64,000 nt of DNA from Bog-756 sp963734435 (GCA_963734435.1 CAVTHA010000002.1:124001-188000), one strand, 5' to 3'. Shown: positions 25,162-36,855, counted from the stretch's first letter. Notes: generated by a model not told the origin, from the sequence alone. Translations and numbers: made by a program.

Positions 25162-26007
25162 TCACCGCCGTCGGGGATCGACCACCTCGGCGGCGTCGAA
25201 CGAAGCGCGCATCTGGGTGGCCGACGACGAGAGGACGGCCCGCCGGGGTAGGCCGAGCGACCGCAACTCATCGGCCATCGGGTGGTCCCCGAGGGTGAGC
25301 CTCGCCCCGCCGATCCGCCCGCCCGCCCCCTCGACGGCGGTGGTCCAGGTGGTGCGCCGCAACACACCGTCGGCGAACGAGTAGGTCGGCGGGGCCCTCG
25401 ACGGCAGCCGGAGCCGACCACCGGTCGTCACCGACAGGCTGAGGACATGGGTTCCATCGTCGACCAGTCGCGCCGTCATCCCCGCGCCCACGCCCGCACC
25501 GGGGCGCCTGGCGGCTCGCTCGTCGATCTGGATGGAGGCGACGAACTTGGGGAACCCCCAGATGTCGCGGCCGGCGGCACAGCTGAAATCCTGGTCGACC
25601 GGGAGCCGGTGGATGTAGACGCCGACCGCCCCGGTGGCCAGCTCTCGCATCCGCCGGGCCGCAGAAGCCCGTGGCGGGGAGTCGTGCGGGCGCACCAGGA
25701 AGCTGACCGCCACCTCGTGGTAGGGGTCGAGATCGGTGTCGTCGTAGCGGCACACGGCCAGCGCCATGAGGGCGCGGCCCGGAACGGGGCCGGTGACCTC
25801 CAGCCCGGTGGGGGAGACGATGCGCTGGGCGGCGGTGAGTGGCACCAGGTACTGCACGCTCCATTGCGCCGCCCTGCGCACCTCGACCGGCACCCCGACC
25901 CGCCGCCCGAGGACCGACCAGGGGCCTGACCCGGCCTCGTCGACCGGGCCCGGGGGACCGCTGCGCCGGAGGGGTCGGTGCTCCGCCACCGGTGCAGTAC
26001 AGCACAT
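25162..26007 (-). CDS. Acetoacetate-decarboxylase-like family protein
   Basis: About 281 residues. The region MALAVCRYDDTDLDPYHEVA followed by VSFLVRPHD, VGVYIHRLPVDQDFS, DIWGFPKFVASIQIDE and the C-terminal strand ALSSS-like stretch match the acetoacetate decarboxylase fold (PF06314), including the mycobacterial members of unknown substrate. The conserved Glu/Tyr/His set around DLDPYHEVAVS is present, but the Schiff-base Lys of true acetoacetate decarboxylase is not obvious, so a decarboxylase activity is not certain. It is divergent from plsC (18 bases between starts), sharing a promoter region. Confidence 0.65.
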   Translation of the reverse strand: MCCTAPVAEHRPLRRSGPPGPVDEAGSGPWSVLGRRVGVPVEVRRAAQWSVQYLVPLTAAQRIVSPTGLEVTGPVPGRALMALAVCRYDDTDLDPYHEVAVSFLVRPHDSPPRASAARRMRELATGAVGVYIHRLPVDQDFSCAAGRDIWGFPKFVASIQIDERAARRPGAGVGAGMTARLVDDGTHVLSLSVTTGGRLRLPSRAPPTYSFADGVLRRTTWTTAVEGAGGRIGGARLTLGDHPMADELRSLGLPRRAVLSSSATQMRASFDAAEVVDPRRR

Positions 26008-26025
26008 GCGGCGATACCGTTGCCC

Positions 26026-26727
26026 GTGGCCTACTGGGTCTTCAAGGGGCTGCTGAGCCCGCTCTTCCTGCTCCTGTGGCGGGTCAGAGTCGAGGGGCGC
26101 GAGCACGTCCCGGCGCACGGACCGGCGGTGCTGGCCGCCAACCATCAATCCTTCTGCGACTCCTTCTTCCTGCCTCTCGTGCTCCGCCGGCGGTTGACCT
26201 ACGTGGCGAAGGCCGAGTACTTCGACGACTGGAAGACGGCGTGGTTCTTCCGGGCGGCCGGGCAGATCCCCATGAGCCGGGGTGGCGGTGACGCGTCGCA
26301 GCGGGCCCTCGACACCGCCACCCAGGTCCTCGGCGCCGGCCACCTGCTCGGCATCTACCCCGAGGGGACGAGGGCACCCGACCACCGCCTCCACCGGGGC
26401 CACACCGGGGTGGCCCGCTTGTCGCTGGGCTGCGACGTCCCTGTCATCCCCGTCGGCATCGTGGGCACGAGAGCGGTGCAGCCTCCCGGGAGCAAGTGGA
26501 TGCGACCATTCCAAACCGTGACCATCCGGTTCGGACCACCGGTCCGCTTCCGGGGCGACGGCGAGTCGGTGACGACGGGCCGGGCGCCCGCTGAGGCCGA
26601 GGCCGGGGCCAGCCAGGCCGAGCAGCTCGAACTCCGCGAGCTGACCGATGCGCTGATGTCCGAAATCGCCAGGCTCTCCGGCCAGGAGTACGTGGACCAC
26701 TATGCCCAACGACCGCGGCGGCCCTGA
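26026..26727 (+). CDS. plsC: 1-acyl-sn-glycerol-3-phosphate acyltransferase family protein
   Basis: About 233 residues. Acyltransferase motifs are intact: VLAANHQSFCDSFF (NHxxxxD, catalytic His/Asp), GQIPMSRGGGDAS, LLGIYPEGTRAPDHRLHRG (EGTR) and VPVIPVGIVGTRAV. The protein acylates lysophosphatidate or a similar acceptor at the membrane. GTG at 26026 was taken as the start; TTG at 26020 is possible, and an ATG at 25978 would overlap the divergent gene. It has a His/Gln-containing polar C-terminus (EYVDHYAQRP). Confidence 0.85.
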   Translation: MAYWVFKGLLSPLFLLLWRVRVEGREHVPAHGPAVLAANHQSFCDSFFLPLVLRRRLTYVAKAEYFDDWKTAWFFRAAGQIPMSRGGGDASQRALDTATQVLGAGHLLGIYPEGTRAPDHRLHRGHTGVARLSLGCDVPVIPVGIVGTRAVQPPGSKWMRPFQTVTIRFGPPVRFRGDGESVTTGRAPAEAEAGASQAEQLELRELTDALMSEIARLSGQEYVDHYAQRPRRP

Positions 26728-26778
26728 GCCACCGGCCGTAACCGGGCCGAAACAGTTTGGACACGTTCGGCGCCTAGC

Positions 26779-27435
26779 GTGACGCCCGTGCACAATTACC
26801 TGATCAGGGTGCACCTACCGGATCGACCCGGTGCACTCGGGGCGGTGGCCAGCCGGATCGGCTCGGTGGGGGGCGACGTGATCTCCATCGAGATCCTCCA
26901 GCGCTCGGGAGGGGTGGTGGTGGACGAGCTCGGCGTGAGCCTGGCCGGGGGCGGGCTCATCGACCTCCTGCGGGACGAGATCCTGGAGGTCGACGGCGTG
27001 TCCATCGAGTCCCTGCGCCCGGTCGACGGCCAGCTCCCCGACCGCCATGCTGAGTTGCTCGACGTGGTGACCGACCTCTTCCGACAGCCCTCGCCGACGG
27101 CACTGCTCGACCGCCTGACCGAGCGGGTGCGGGTGAGCCTGGCCGCCGACTTCGCCGCCGTCCTCGGTGCCGACGGGTTCGAGCGGATCACGGGCGTTGG
27201 GGACCTTCCCGACCGCGAACGGCTCGACGCCCTGGCCCGCCGGGCCCTGGGCCCGCCCGCCGAACGGCAGGCCGTGGACGGCGGTGAGACCACCGCTCAC
27301 ATGGTCCACGCCAACTTGGTCCTGGTGGTAGGTCGACTCGATCCGGTCCTGCGGGACCGCGAACGCCAATGGGTGTCGATCATGGCCGACATCGCCGACC
27401 ACGGATGGCCGGACCTCGAGCCGGGCTCAACCTGA
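26779..27435 (+). CDS. ACT-domain protein with GAF-like C-terminus
   Basis: 218 residues. An N-terminal ACT domain (NYLIRVHLPDRPGALGAVAS, then GGDVISIEILQRSGGVVVDE) is followed by about 140 residues with LRDRERQWVSIMADIADHG, compatible with a degenerate GAF-like fold. ACT domains bind amino acids as regulatory ligands. No catalytic domain is attached, so the protein is probably a sensor or regulator. Stand-alone ACT proteins of this type occur widely in actinobacteria and their role is unknown. It overlaps the end of the convergent glycerol kinase gene by nine bases. Confidence 0.65.
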   Translation: MTPVHNYLIRVHLPDRPGALGAVASRIGSVGGDVISIEILQRSGGVVVDELGVSLAGGGLIDLLRDEILEVDGVSIESLRPVDGQLPDRHAELLDVVTDLFRQPSPTALLDRLTERVRVSLAADFAAVLGADGFERITGVGDLPDRERLDALARRALGPPAERQAVDGGETTAHMVHANLVLVVGRLDPVLRDRERQWVSIMADIADHGWPDLEPGST

Positions 27436-28986
27436 GCTGATCCAGCCCCGGGAACGGTCGAGGGCACGCCCCCATGCCTGGTGACCGGACTCCACCTCGG
27501 CCGGGGTGGCGAGCGGGGTGAAGGCGGCGTCCTCGGTCCACCGCGCGTCGAGGTCCTCGAGCGAGCCCCACATCCCCTCGGCCAAGCCGGCCAGAGTGGC
27601 AGCCCCGACCGCGGTGGACTCGACCGACCTCGGGCGGACCACGGGCAGGCGAGACTGGTCGGCCAGCAACTGCAGCAGGAGGTCCATGGCCGAGGCACCC
27701 CCGTCGACGCGCAACAGCGACGGCGCCGTCGCCGTGGCGGCCATGGCGTCGACCACGTCCCGTACCTGGTAGCTCATCGCCTCCACCATGGCCCGGGCCA
27801 GATGGGCCCGCCCGGTGCCCCGGCTGAGCCCGACGATGGTCCCCCGGGCACCCGGGTCCCAGTGGGGGCTGCCGAGCCCGGTGAAGGCGGGGACCACCAC
27901 CACCCCGTCGCTGCCGGCCACCGACCGGGCCAGCGGTTCGGTGTCGGCCGCTTTGTCGATGATGCCGAGCCCGTCCCGCAGCCACTGGACTCCGGCCCCC
28001 GAAGCGAAGATCGAGCCTTCGAGGGCGTAGGAGACCGAAGACCCGGACGGGTCCTCGTCCCCAGCCGGGGTGGTGGCCCCGGTGACACCGAGGTCCCAGG
28101 CCACGGTGGTGATGAGGCCGTTGACCGGTGGCGGGCAGACCGGCCCGGCGTTCATGAGCACGAAGCTCCCGGTACCGAAGGTCACCTTGGTCATGCCTGG
28201 TCTGAAGCAGGCCTGGCCGAAGAGGGCGGCGTGCTGGTCCCCGGCCATCCCGCTGATGGGGACGTCCGCCAGCGGCGACCCGGTCCCGACCGCATCCGGC
28301 GACACCCGGCCGAATCGACCGCAAGACGGGCGTACCTCCGGCAGGGCCTCCAGGGGGACATCGAAGACCTCGCACAGTTCCGCGGACCATCGTCGAACCA
28401 CGATGTCGAACAGGAGTGTCCGCGCCGCATTGGTGGGGTCGGTGGCGAACAAACCGCCCCGAGCACCCCCGGTCAGGTTCCAGAGGACCCAAGAGTCGAC
28501 CGTGCCGAGGGCCAGTCCCGGACCGGCCACCAGGCCGCCCTGGCGCAGGAGCCACTGCATCTTGGTGGCCGAGAAGTAGGGGTCGAGGACCAGTCCGGTG
28601 CGTCGGCGGACGAGCGGCTGGAGACCGGCGTCGATCAGCTCCCGGCAGACGTCGGCGGTGCGACGGTCCTGCCAAACGATGGCCCGCCGGAGCGGCCGTC
28701 CGGTGGCCCGGTCCCAGGCCACGACGGTTTCCCGCTGGTTGGTGACGCCGAGGGCGGCGACCACCCGGCCGCCGTCGGCCAGCCGGCCGGCCACCTCGTC
28801 CAGGGTGGAGCGGACCAATCCCCAGATCTCGTCGGCATCGTGCTCGACCCAGCCTGGTCGGGGGTAGTGCTGCCCGAGCTCACGGTAGGCGACGTCGACG
28901 ACCCGGGCGGCCTCGTCCACCACCAGCGCCCGCACCCCGGTCGTCCCGGCATCGACGGCGATGGTCACGGGCGAGCGGGAAGGCAC
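27427..28986 (-). CDS. glpK: Glycerol kinase
   Basis: About 519 residues, as expected for FGGY-family glycerol kinase, which phosphorylates glycerol to sn-glycerol-3-phosphate with ATP. Signatures: SPVTIAVDAGTTGVRALVVD, ALGVTNQRETVVAWDRATG (glycerol contact), IVWQDRRTADVC, GMAGDQHAALFGQACFRPGM and GLGSPHWDPGARGTIVGLSR. The start GTG at 28986 is used; GTG at 28968 is an alternative. It is divergent from nrdJ and no glpF or glpD lies next to it. Confidence 0.9.
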   Translation of the reverse strand: MPSRSPVTIAVDAGTTGVRALVVDEAARVVDVAYRELGQHYPRPGWVEHDADEIWGLVRSTLDEVAGRLADGGRVVAALGVTNQRETVVAWDRATGRPLRRAIVWQDRRTADVCRELIDAGLQPLVRRRTGLVLDPYFSATKMQWLLRQGGLVAGPGLALGTVDSWVLWNLTGGARGGLFATDPTNAARTLLFDIVVRRWSAELCEVFDVPLEALPEVRPSCGRFGRVSPDAVGTGSPLADVPISGMAGDQHAALFGQACFRPGMTKVTFGTGSFVLMNAGPVCPPPVNGLITTVAWDLGVTGATTPAGDEDPSGSSVSYALEGSIFASGAGVQWLRDGLGIIDKAADTEPLARSVAGSDGVVVVPAFTGLGSPHWDPGARGTIVGLSRGTGRAHLARAMVEAMSYQVRDVVDAMAATATAPSLLRVDGGASAMDLLLQLLADQSRLPVVRPRSVESTAVGAATLAGLAEGMWGSLEDLDARWTEDAAFTPLATPAEVESGHQAWGRALDRSRGWISSG

Positions 28987-29147
28987 CCGTGGACTCTGCC
29001 ATACCCGGCGCCGGGCCAGCCCGGCCCGGTCCGGCGGGGCGACCGGCGGCGCGCTGGCCGGGTGCGCAATGATCCGCCATTCTTCGCGAGCGCCCACCGA
29101 GCAGGGTGTTCGACGCTCCAGCCGGCCGGGAAAGCCGGAGAAAGTGG

Positions 29148-29177
29148 TTGACAGGGGTGTAACTACGCTGCTGTAAT
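29148..29177 (+). promoter_or_regulatory. Sigma-70-type promoter of nrdJ
   Basis: A perfect -35 hexamer TTGACA (29148-29153), an 18-base spacer and a -10-like TGTAAT (29172-29177). This is the best canonical promoter in the window. Transcription would begin around 29184, giving a leader of about 267 bases before the nrdJ ATG. Confidence 0.7.
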
Positions 29178-29181
29178 GGAC

Positions 29182-29227
29182 CCACTATCTCGTGCCTTGG
29201 GGGAGGGACTACCACTACATCTTGTGT
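29182..29227 (+). promoter_or_regulatory. Paired NrdR-box-like sites
   Basis: Two 16-base sites that resemble the NrdR consensus (ACACTATATATAGTGT): the downstream one, CCACTACATCTTGTGT (29212-29227), matches at about 12 positions including the outer CACTA and TGTGT arms. The upstream one, CCACTATCTCGTGCCT (29182-29197), is weaker and matches mainly in its left half. Their starts are 30 bases apart, about three helical turns, as seen for the tandem boxes bound by NrdR upstream of nrd genes. The first overlaps the expected transcription start, a repressor position. Comparison is by eye. Confidence 0.6.
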
Positions 29228-29292
29228 CCAGGCTTCGCCTCGCGGTGTCGGACCGAGTGCAGCGTCGGAGTAGCGTCGACTCCGAGCCTGGA
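29227..29292 (+). ncRNA. Predicted three-way-junction structure in the nrdJ leader
   Basis: An 8-bp closing helix (TCCAGGCT at 29227-29234 with AGCCTGGA at 29285-29292, perfect) encloses two hairpins: CGGT/ACCG (43-46 with 52-55, loop of five) extended by CT/AG, and CGGAGT/ACTCCG (29266-29271 with 29279-29284, loop of seven) that abuts the closing helix directly. This layout is stable-looking in a leader RNA. It does not contain the B12 box of a cobalamin riboswitch. Function is unknown and the chance that GC-rich DNA forms this by accident is real. Confidence 0.35.
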
Positions 29293-29450
29293 CCCGGCCG
29301 ACGTCACCGATGATCGAGCGGTTCCACCCGGCGGGGCCGGAAGGCTCCGCGTCGAGTGGGGTCGGGGTTGCCCGGTCACGTCCAGTGCGACCGTCCGTTC
29401 CGAGGATCCCATCCCGACCCGAGCGACAACCCAGAAAGAGGACCACACCC

Positions 29451-32315
<2,865 letters not shown>

Positions 32316-32386
32316 CGCCACGCACACTGCGGGTGGCCGGGCAACAGGACGGGACCGGTACCGGCCCATGAAGCCCAGGCTCCCCC

Positions 32387-32920
32387 TTGGCTGAGGGCCG
32401 TGCCGGGGGAGCGGATGGCGAGGGTGAGGTGCTCGGTCCCCGGGGCGAGGTGCGGTGGTTGGCCGACTACGTGTACGGCACCATCTCGACGCTGGTGGCC
32501 ATCGCCGGCCTCACCTTCGAGACCAATCCGGGTGCCCTGACCACCGCCGGCGTGGTGGTGGTCGGGGCGGTCGCCATCTGGCTGGCCCATGCCCTGTCGA
32601 GGCTGGTGATCCTGTCCTCGTGGCAGAGCCTGAGGCTGAGGATGGGCGATGTGGTGCACGACCTGCGTGGATCGTGGTCGATCGTGTCGGCCGCCATCCC
32701 CGCCACCTTGGTCTTCACCCTGGCGGGCATCCACCTGTGGACGGTCCGGACGGCATTCGCACTGGCCGAGATCATCGGGGTGCTGGCCTTGGCGGTGGTC
32801 GGCATCGGCACCACCGCCGGCAACCGCCGAACGTTGGCCCGCCGGGCCCTGTACGTGGCCGGGCTGGTCGGGGTCGGGGTGACCATCGTCCTGTTCGAGC
32901 TCCTGGTCCACCTGCTCTAG
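32387..32920 (+). CDS. Hypothetical four-helix membrane protein
   Basis: About 177 residues from the TTG at 32387. Four predicted transmembrane helices: VYGTISTLVAIAGLTF, AGVVVVGAVAIWLAHAL, VSAAIPATLVFTLAGIHLW and the pair around IIGVLALAVVGIG and LYVAGLVGVGVTIVLFELLV. A cytoplasmic loop with MGDVVHDLRGSWS lies between helices two and three. I do not recognise the family. The 71-base gap after nrdJ includes a short palindrome (ACCGGTACCGG) without a T-tract. Confidence 0.55.
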   Translation: MAEGRAGGADGEGEVLGPRGEVRWLADYVYGTISTLVAIAGLTFETNPGALTTAGVVVVGAVAIWLAHALSRLVILSSWQSLRLRMGDVVHDLRGSWSIVSAAIPATLVFTLAGIHLWTVRTAFALAEIIGVLALAVVGIGTTAGNRRTLARRALYVAGLVGVGVTIVLFELLVHLL

Positions 32921-33012
32921 ACAGCACGGGCGTTCGACCGCCCGACTTCCGGGCACGCGTGCCAGCGGACGCGGTCAGATCCAGGGCGGCCGGATCTAGG
33001 GTGGAGGTGACG

Positions 33013-33036
33013 GCGTGCAGGCGTGCAGGCGTGCAG
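33013..33036 (+). repeat. 3 x 8-bp tandem repeat GCGTGCAG at a translation start
   Basis: Three exact copies of an octamer in a row. Because eight is not a multiple of three, each copy presents a GTG in a different frame (33015, 33023, 33031). Confidence 0.8.
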
Positions 33037-33377
33037 GGAGGTGGGTGTTGGACGAAGGACCGATGGGCCCCGACGGCATCGAGGTACCGGCCGGTGGGAG
33101 GCCGCAGGTGACGGAGGGCGTGCCCCTCAGTGAGATGGAGCTCACCGAGCTGGCCCTGGCGGCCGATCCGGACGCACCACTGGACGACGAGGCGGTGCCG
33201 ATGGCGATCTATCTCGGACAGGCTCCCGGTTTGCTCCCCGAGTGGTACATGCCGGCGCCTTGGGCTCGGCGGGCGACGACCTGGCGGCTACCGGTGGTGG
33301 TGGCCATCGTGGCGGCCTTTCTGGTCATCGAGGCCATGGGGCTCTGCACTGCCTTCGGGCAGCTGGTGGTGGGCTGA
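33015..33377 (+). CDS. Hypothetical single-pass membrane protein
   Basis: 120 residues at most. The first copy of the octamer repeat supplies the earliest GTG; GTG at 33045 or ATG at 33063 (MGPDGIEVPAGG) are shorter and perhaps more likely starts. The body is an acidic region (MELTELALAADPDAPLDDEA), AIYLGQAPGLLPEWYMP, and one C-terminal helix (LPVVVAIVAAFLVIEAMGL). No known domain is seen. Confidence 0.5.
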   Translation: MQACRRAGRWVLDEGPMGPDGIEVPAGGRPQVTEGVPLSEMELTELALAADPDAPLDDEAVPMAIYLGQAPGLLPEWYMPAPWARRATTWRLPVVVAIVAAFLVIEAMGLCTAFGQLVVG

Positions 33378-33596
33378 GTCCCGACCCCCGTATGGCCGGT
33401 TCGGCGGGGTGAATATCGCGCCCTGCGCGGGCCCGATCACCCAAAGTGACAACCGGAGAATTGAGTCCATGGAGTCGTTGCCAATAGCCATATGGCGCGC
33501 CAAGATGGTCGTGGGCAGTTGCAGGTCGGTACTTGGCTCGCAACGGTTAAGGGATAACGCAGAGGCCCAGCCTCTACGGAAAGAAGGGCAACCATT

Positions 33597-33905
33597 ATGT
33601 GGGCAAGACGACTGATAGTCGCATCTGGATTGGTCGTGGCTTCTATCGCCATGGCGTCAGGAACGGCTGGTGCCGATTGCGCTTCGGTGGGATCGATGAC
33701 CCAACCGGGGTGCGTGAGCACACCGACCGTGGCCGCCAACTCGACCACCCAGGCGCTGGCCGTGCCGCATCACGATCCGACACCCGGGGGCGGGACCACC
33801 AGCCTTCCCTTCACCGGTGCCGACTTCGAAGGCATGGCGGTCGTCGGCGTGGCCGGCGTGCTGGCCGGTGGGCTCCTGCTCCGCCGCCGCCGTCGCGTCG
33901 CCTGA
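33597..33905 (+). CDS. Small LPFTG-anchored surface protein
   Basis: 102 residues. A signal peptide (MWARRLIVASGLVVASIAMA, cleaved near AGA-DC) is followed by a mature part of only about 50 residues with two cysteines (CASVGSMTQPGC) that could form a disulfide. A cell-wall sorting signal then ends the protein: LPFTGADFEG, a hydrophobic helix (MAVVGVAGVLAGGLLL) and an Arg-rich tail RRRRRVA. It is preceded by a GAAAGAAGGG ribosome site. Nine bases separate its stop from the end of a convergent sortase gene, its probable partner. The preceding 219 bases hold no gene and are AT-richer than average. Confidence 0.75.
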   Translation: MWARRLIVASGLVVASIAMASGTAGADCASVGSMTQPGCVSTPTVAANSTTQALAVPHHDPTPGGGTTSLPFTGADFEGMAVVGVAGVLAGGLLLRRRRRVA

Positions 33906-33913
33906 ACGACCCC

Positions 33914-34801
33914 TCAGAAGCTGGCCGGTAGCAATGGCGCTACCGACTGGAAGAAGAAGAACACCACCACCAGCCAGGCGAGCACGCCGCCGACGACCAC
34001 CGAAGCGCGCGTCGCTCGCCGGGTCCGGCGGGCGGCGACCCAGACCCCGGTGATCAGGGCAGCCACCGCGACGCCCCACAGCGATGCGGCCAGCCAGTCC
34101 TTGGACGGCGCCGTCTCCACCGGCACGCTGTGCCGGGTGACCGTGGTGGTGACGGCCGAGGGATCCGGGTGGGTCAGGGCGCTGGCCACCAGCACGGCGT
34201 GGACCACCAGGCGCTGGCTGGCGCTGTAGCGCGGGTTGCAGGTGGTCAAGGTGAGCTCCGGGTCCGGCGTGGGGTCGACGACCGCCACGTCGGTCGGGCT
34301 GACCACTTGCTGCTGGGTCATGCGGTAGTAAAAGGCTCCTTGCAGGGTGGTGATCAGAATGGGATCTCCGGGGGCCAGCGCGTCCAGACTGTAGAACGGG
34401 TGCAGGTACGTGGTCCGGTGCCCGGCGATGGCGGCGTTGCCCGCCTCACCGGGCAGAGGGGTGCCCGGGTAATGGCCCGGTCCCTGGGCCAGTTGCCCCT
34501 CGTCGGTTCCCTCCACCACCACCATCGACAGACCGATCTTGGGGATGACGATGGTGCCGACCGGGCTGCCCACCGGCGGATCGGCGGTATTGGGGGCGAC
34601 CTGGGGCGGCTCCGGGTTGACGTCGGGTCTCGGCGCTACGAGATGTTGGGGGATCGCCTTGGCCAGCCGCTGGTCGGTGGTGAAGGCCGCTCTGAGCCGG
34701 GCCTGGCTCTGGGCGGTCAGCAGTCCTGTTCCCCACAGGAGGTACGGGATGAACAGGAGCACCAGGACTCCGGCGATCAACACCACCCGCCCGACTGCCA
34801 T
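33914..34801 (-). CDS. Class E-like sortase
   Basis: 295 residues from the ATG at 34801; an in-frame GTG a few codons upstream (VSFTAIRMAVG) is an alternative. An N-terminal helix (VVLIAGVLVLLFIPYLLWG) anchors the enzyme. The sortase core has GTIVIPKIGLSMVVVEGTD, the catalytic His in NAAIAGHRTTYLHPF, the catalytic Cys in LTLTTCNPRYSASQRLVV and the following Arg. Two C-terminal helices (WGVAVAALITGVWVA and ASVVVGGVLAWLVVVFFFF) are unusual for a single-pass sortase but occur in actinobacterial class E members. It cleaves LPxTG/LAxTG motifs and links proteins to the envelope; the convergent LPFTG gene is the obvious substrate. Confidence 0.8.
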   Translation of the reverse strand: MAVGRVVLIAGVLVLLFIPYLLWGTGLLTAQSQARLRAAFTTDQRLAKAIPQHLVAPRPDVNPEPPQVAPNTADPPVGSPVGTIVIPKIGLSMVVVEGTDEGQLAQGPGHYPGTPLPGEAGNAAIAGHRTTYLHPFYSLDALAPGDPILITTLQGAFYYRMTQQQVVSPTDVAVVDPTPDPELTLTTCNPRYSASQRLVVHAVLVASALTHPDPSAVTTTVTRHSVPVETAPSKDWLAASLWGVAVAALITGVWVAARRTRRATRASVVVGGVLAWLVVVFFFFQSVAPLLPASF

Positions 34802-35041
34802 CCGGATGGCCGTGAACGACACCGTGACGATGCTAGTGGCGGCCGGCACCGGTCCTTCGGCAGGCCGCTCCTTCGCACGTCCCGGTGAGGCTGGAGTCAC
34901 GCTGCGTGACTCGGGCGTGTGCCACCAGCGCGCCCAGACCCTCCAGTACCATCGGGCGGTCAGGCCCTTGTCCGTCTCGCCGGAGCGCCGGGCACCTGCG
35001 AGGGCACGCCTACCCGGCTCGAACAGTGGCGAGTGACGGCC

Positions 35042-36786
35042 ATGCGCAAGCAGGACGGTCGGCGACGGCGCAAGTGGATCATCGGCGGCGCCATCGCCGT
35101 TCTCGTTCTGGCCTGGATGGCGATCCTGGCGGTCAAGGCCGTCTCCGCCTATCACCACGACCAGCAAGGCCTGGCCGCGCTGCAGCAGGTGAGATCCCAG
35201 CTCGGCCCGGACGACCTCACGTCCACCGCCTCCGTGGATCAGCTGGAGGGCGCCCGCGCCCAGTTCGACGCGGCCAGCTCCGACTTGTCCTCGCCTCTGT
35301 TCGGCCCGATCACCATCGTCCCGGTCATCGGGCGGCAGTTGCGCTCGGTCCGGGCCCTGAGCTCGGTGGCCGGCACCGTGTCCGGCGTGGGCTCCTCGTT
35401 CATCACCCAGGTCCACGGTGTGCTCCATCAGCCGCACGGAGCCGGCCCGGACCGGGTGAGCTCCCTGCAGGAGCTGTCCGCCGTCTCGCGTTCAGCCGGG
35501 CGGCAGCTGGCCCACGTGGATACCGGCCCCTCACAGGCCCTGGTGGCACCGCTCGCCTCCAAGCACGACGAGTTCATCAGCCAGCTCGACGAGGCGCGTG
35601 TTCCCGTCTGGCCAACGCCGCAGATGTCTCCGCCGCCGTCGCCACCATCCTCCAGGGGCCGCAGACCTACCTCGTCCTCGCATCCAACAATGCCGAGATG
35701 CGCGCCGGATCGGGAGCCTTCCTCGACGTCGGCACGGCGACTACTTCCGACGGTTCGGTCCACATGGGCTCGTTCGAGCCGTCGGGCGAACACACCCTCC
35801 CGGTCGGGGCCGTGCCGGTGACCGGCGACCTCGAACGGAACTGGGGCTGGCTCAACCCCAGTCTCGACTTGCGCAACCTGGGCCTCACTCCGCAGTTCGA
35901 CGTGACCGCGCCGCTCGCCGCCCGGATGTGGACCACCCTCACCGGCCAGCCGGTGGACGGCGTGATCGCCCTCGACGTCGCCGGCCTCCAGAAGCTGCTC
36001 GAGGCCACCGGTCCGGTGATGGCTGACGGGCAGACCATCAGCGCCGACAACGTGGAGCAGTTCCTGCTCCACGACCAGTACGCGGGATTGACCGACAACG
36101 CCGCCGATGCCAACGACCGCCAGGACGCACTCGGCGCTCTGTCCCGCGCCGTGCTCGACCAACTCCAGGGTCAGACCATCGACATCACCTCACTGGCCAA
36201 GGCCATGTCCGGGGCCGTCGCCGGCCGTCACCTGATGATCTGGTCGAGCAACCCGGCCGACCAGGCGGCCTGGGTGGCGAGTGGCGCCAGTGGCAGCCTC
36301 ACCGAGCACTCGGTGAGCGTCTCGTTGATCAATCTGGGTGGTAACAAGCTCGACCAGTTCGTGCCGGTCCAGGTGACCGTGTCCACCGCTCCCTCGGGCC
36401 CTGATACCGCCGTGAGGATGACGGCCCGCGTGGTCAACAACACCCCGCCGGAGGAATCGCAGTTCATCGCCGGGCCGTTCCCCGGCGTGCCTGTCGCCTA
36501 CGGGGGCTACCGCGGTCTGGTGGCGGTCAACCTGCCGGCGGCGGCGTCGAACTTCACCATGACCGGCGCCGGCCCGCTGGCGGTGAGAGGCGCCGAGGGC
36601 CCGACGGTATTGTTGGCCGCACCGATCACCGTTGCGGCCGGTGCCACCTCGACCGTGGACGTCCGCTTCGTGATGCCCGGTAGCCACGGATCGATGACCG
36701 TCGTCCCCTCGGCCCGCATCCCCCCCGAGCAATGGACGTTCAACGGCTCCGCCGTTCCGGACGCGGCGACCACCGTCCGGTGGTGA
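35042..36786 (+). CDS. DUF4012 domain protein (one frameshift)
   Basis: About 580 residues. A short cytoplasmic N-terminus rich in Arg and Lys, one transmembrane helix (WIIGGAIAVLVLAWMAILAV), a helical segment and then the DUF4012 extracellular region: QTYLVLASNNAEMRAGSGAF, LERNWGWLNPSLDLRNLGLT, ARMWTTLTGQPVDGVIALDV and GRHLMIWSSNPADQAAW. DUF4012 proteins are found in actinobacterial exopolysaccharide and envelope loci, with suggested roles in linking or modifying cell-wall glycans; the exact function is unknown. A one-base shift occurs near 35600. ATG at 35042 is the start. It opens the exopolysaccharide locus. Confidence 0.75.
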
Positions 36787-36855
36787 GCGCGGCCGGGCGG
36801 TCGCGCCCTTCGGTCATCAGGAGCCACCGCGTCTCGCACCAGTAGGGTCTTCCGG

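Noticed and set aside
27481..29151. 556-codon open frame on the plus strand
   Set aside because: Exactly antisense to glycerol kinase, whose family motifs are clear.
29178..29450. Cobalamin riboswitch upstream of the B12-dependent reductase
   Set aside because: No B12 box (GCCACTG-like) and no match to the conserved core; only an unrelated three-helix structure is seen.
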